A stretch of DNA of 7,968 bases from NCBI GenBank assembly GCA_947097535.1, contig CAMURM010000055.1, forward strand, positions 1-7,968. The letters run 5' to 3'. A program made the position numbers and the translations under genes. Within the stretch, counting starts at the first letter, position 1; each line of letters opens with the position of its first letter. The notes under the pieces are model-generated. The model searched no databases. It saw only the letters and a program-made list of their open reading frames with translations, and had not been told where the DNA came from. Shown here piece after piece: positions 7,035 through 7,968 of the stretch. This DNA is from an uncultured Selenomonas sp. (lineage in GTDB: Bacteria > Bacillota > Negativicutes > Selenomonadales > Selenomonadaceae).

Positions 7035-7247
7035 ATGACTGCACAAGAACAGGAAATCTTGACCATGTACAACACACTTCCCGAAGCAGAGCAAAGCCTT
7101 GCATACGAAATCCTGCGCCGTCTCGTCCTTGCATGGGATCCTGATTTCACAAAGCTTACACCTGCTGAATATGAGCGCTTGAAAGAATCAGAGCACGATT
7201 TGAAGCAAGGATGTACCGTGAAAATGGAGGATATTGACTGGGACTGA
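7035..7247 (+). CDS. Small antitoxin-like protein partnered with the RelE/ParE toxin
   Basis: A 70-residue acidic protein with a strong ribosome binding site (AAGGAG, 7022-7027, 7 bases before ATG 7035). The N-terminal half is helical and could dimerise (LPEAEQSLAYEILRRLVLAW). The second half contains DPDFTKLTPAEYERLKESE and ends KMEDIDWD. The D-PDF-x-x-LT-x-E pattern followed by an acidic tail is common in small antitoxins encoded next to RelE-type toxins. No DNA-binding fold is obvious, so it may neutralise the toxin without being the main repressor. The toxin-first order is the reverse of classical relBE but like higBA. The 15-base gap implies co-transcription and probably coupled translation. 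The antitoxin role is inferred mainly from position and size. Confidence 0.65.
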   Translation: MTAQEQEILTMYNTLPEAEQSLAYEILRRLVLAWDPDFTKLTPAEYERLKESEHDLKQGCTVKMEDIDWD

Positions 7248-7270
7248 ATTACTGCGAAAAGGATGTAAAA

Positions 7271-7321
7271 ACAATCGCCCGCGGACGGCGATCGGAGGGG
7301 CGGTTGTGGTCAAGCATTTTT
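7271..7321 (+). terminator. Possible terminator after the toxin-antitoxin pair
   Basis: ACAATCGCCC (7271-7280) can pair with GGGCGGTTGT (7298-7307), ten pairs with one G-T. A T5 run follows at 7317-7321, about ten bases late for a strong terminator. A smaller alternative stem, ATCGCC (7274-7279) with GGCGAT (7287-7292), competes with it. Position 24 bases after the antitoxin stop supports a terminator role; the spacing of the T-run argues against a strong one. Confidence 0.35.
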
Positions 7322-7402
7322 GTAACATGAGTGTCCGGTTTTCGGTTACCACTTCAGAGTATCAGCTGCAAAGATCCATGAATCAAGGCTTCTCGGCATA
7401 GC

Positions 7403-7426
7403 AAAAGGGGGTGCATTTGCACCCCC
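7403..7426 (-). terminator. Rho-independent-like terminator for leftward transcription
   Basis: A perfect hairpin GGGGGTGCA/TGCACCCCC (7407-7426) with only two unpaired bases between arms, or eight pairs with a four-base loop. Read on the minus strand it is followed at once by TTTT (7406-7403), so it suits the end of the convergent WYL gene's transcript, about 260 bases after its stop. On the plus strand the stem is followed by AAAG and would not terminate efficiently. Confidence 0.55.
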
Positions 7427-7685
7427 AAAGTCGTGATTTTGCACACCCCTGTGAGCAATATTGGATAGGGAAATCTGAATATTGGGCAAACTCTCTATTT
7501 CTTGTAGCTGGTCCACTGCTCATATTTATTGGCGCAGTGGTAACCCGCCTTGGTTTATTTGCCCTTGAACGAACTCTTCTTATTGATGCACACTCCCAAA
7601 ACTCGATCATTTTCACAACGAACGGACTTGCCGGATTCACGCTCGCCTATCCAATGTTCACAAAGCGAACGTTTGCGGCTGCCGC

Positions 7686-7968
7686 TTACCGATAAACGCT
7701 TCCCATATAATCGACTGCATCACAAATCTCTTCCCGCAGGCTTTTCGGCTCCAAGACCTCCGCATATTCGCCGTACTGCAATGCCCAGTACTTCATCGCC
7801 AGTTTATTACAGGCAACGGAAATAACGAGTCCATCCGCATCCTCCTGCACGATGCGGAACGCCTTACCGAACCAGTCGATCAGCTGTCCCATCATGTGCT
7901 CACGGACGCGCAGCTTCACTTGCACGCTCGGACCGCTGAACATATAGATGTGCTCTGCCATGTGCTTG
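7686..7968 (-). CDS. Second WYL-domain regulator, C-terminal part only
   Basis: The last 93 codons of a gene that continues past the right edge. It covers the C-terminal WCX-like region of a WYL regulator: KHMAEHIYMFSG, then LIDWFGKAFRI, CNKLAMKYWALQYGEY, and LEPKSLRE near the end. It aligns without large gaps to the C-terminus of the first regulator (971-1957), with about half of the residues identical by eye and long shared runs such as HMAEHIYMFSG and AMKYWALQ. The helix-turn-helix and WYL parts, and its promoter, lie outside the window. It points toward the toxin-antitoxin pair, so the two WYL genes converge on the block from opposite ends. Its targets are unknown; it may control a separate set of genes to the right. 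Confidence 0.88.
   Translation of the reverse strand, partial: KHMAEHIYMFSGPSVQVKLRVREHMMGQLIDWFGKAFRIVQEDADGLVISVACNKLAMKYWALQYGEYAEVLEPKSLREEICDAVDYMGSVYR

Larger units (their letters stand above)
7248..7685. other. Gap of about 440 bases with no supportable gene
   Basis: The stretch between the antitoxin and the convergent WYL gene is more AT-rich than the flanking WYL genes. It contains two hairpins (annotated separately) and an inverted repeat CCACTGC/GCAGTGG (7513-7519 and 7534-7540, 14-base loop). Two frames remain open across 7383-7695, one on each strand. Neither has a ribosome binding site or a motif I recognise. The plus-strand frame is hydrophobic in the middle (LFLVAGPLLIFIGAVV). 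It could be a decayed gene or mobile-element remnant, but nothing shows that directly. Confidence 0.5.

Noticed and set aside
7383..7640. An 85-codon minus-strand frame in the same gap
   Set aside because: GTG start without a ribosome binding site, unusual codon choice (repeated AGA and ATA), and no motif I could name; it ends past the hairpin that looks like a terminator for that strand.
7411..7695. A 94-codon plus-strand frame with a hydrophobic centre
   Set aside because: Its GTG start lies inside the hairpin, there is no ribosome binding site, it runs into the end of the WYL gene, and no family is recognisable.
1..7968. CRISPR arrays, tRNA or rRNA genes, and complete insertion sequences
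   Set aside because: No regularly spaced repeats, no cloverleaf or rRNA-like sequence, and no transposase with terminal repeats were seen by eye on either strand.

Overview
The window looks like a chromosomal segment of a Gram-positive-lineage bacterium. Most genes start with ATG after an AGGAG-type ribosome binding site, and the core gene at the left end is GC-rich. My best guess is a Negativicutes genome such as Selenomonas. That rests on overall impression and cannot be proved from this sequence.

Layout, left to right. (1) 3-845 (+) is the C-terminal part of a TrkH-type potassium channel subunit, an ordinary housekeeping gene cut by the window edge. (2) 898-944 holds a near-perfect 16-bp inverted repeat that covers an extended -10 promoter element. 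This is the likely control site of the next gene. (3) 971-1957 (+) is a complete WYL-domain transcription regulator. (4) 2053-4146 (+) is a large protein with a C-terminal CbbX/SpoVK-like AAA+ ATPase and what looks like a second, degenerate AAA module before it. (5) 4207-5463 (+) joins an N-terminal PD-(D/E)XK-type nuclease domain to a C-terminal HD-type metal-dependent hydrolase domain. (6) 5568-6566 (+) is a second PD-(D/E)XK nuclease-family protein, more AT-rich than its neighbours and with its own candidate promoter. (7) 6678-7247 (+) is a toxin-first RelE/ParE-type toxin-antitoxin pair whose 5' end is confused by overlapping frames. (8) 7248-7685 has no gene I can support. It holds two hairpins, one a plausible terminator for leftward transcription. 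(9) 7686-7968 (-) is the C-terminal end of a second WYL regulator, clearly related to the first and facing it.

How the parts may fit together. A WYL regulator with a dyad operator sits directly upstream of a same-strand run of an AAA+ ATPase, a nuclease-HD fusion and a second nuclease, followed by a toxin-antitoxin pair. The block is bracketed by a second, convergent WYL paralogue, next to a housekeeping gene. Nuclease plus AAA+ ATPase under WYL control resembles the architecture of regulated anti-phage or anti-plasmid islands. I do not recognise this gene combination as a named defence system. The defence role is an inference from context; the domain assignments are read from motifs.
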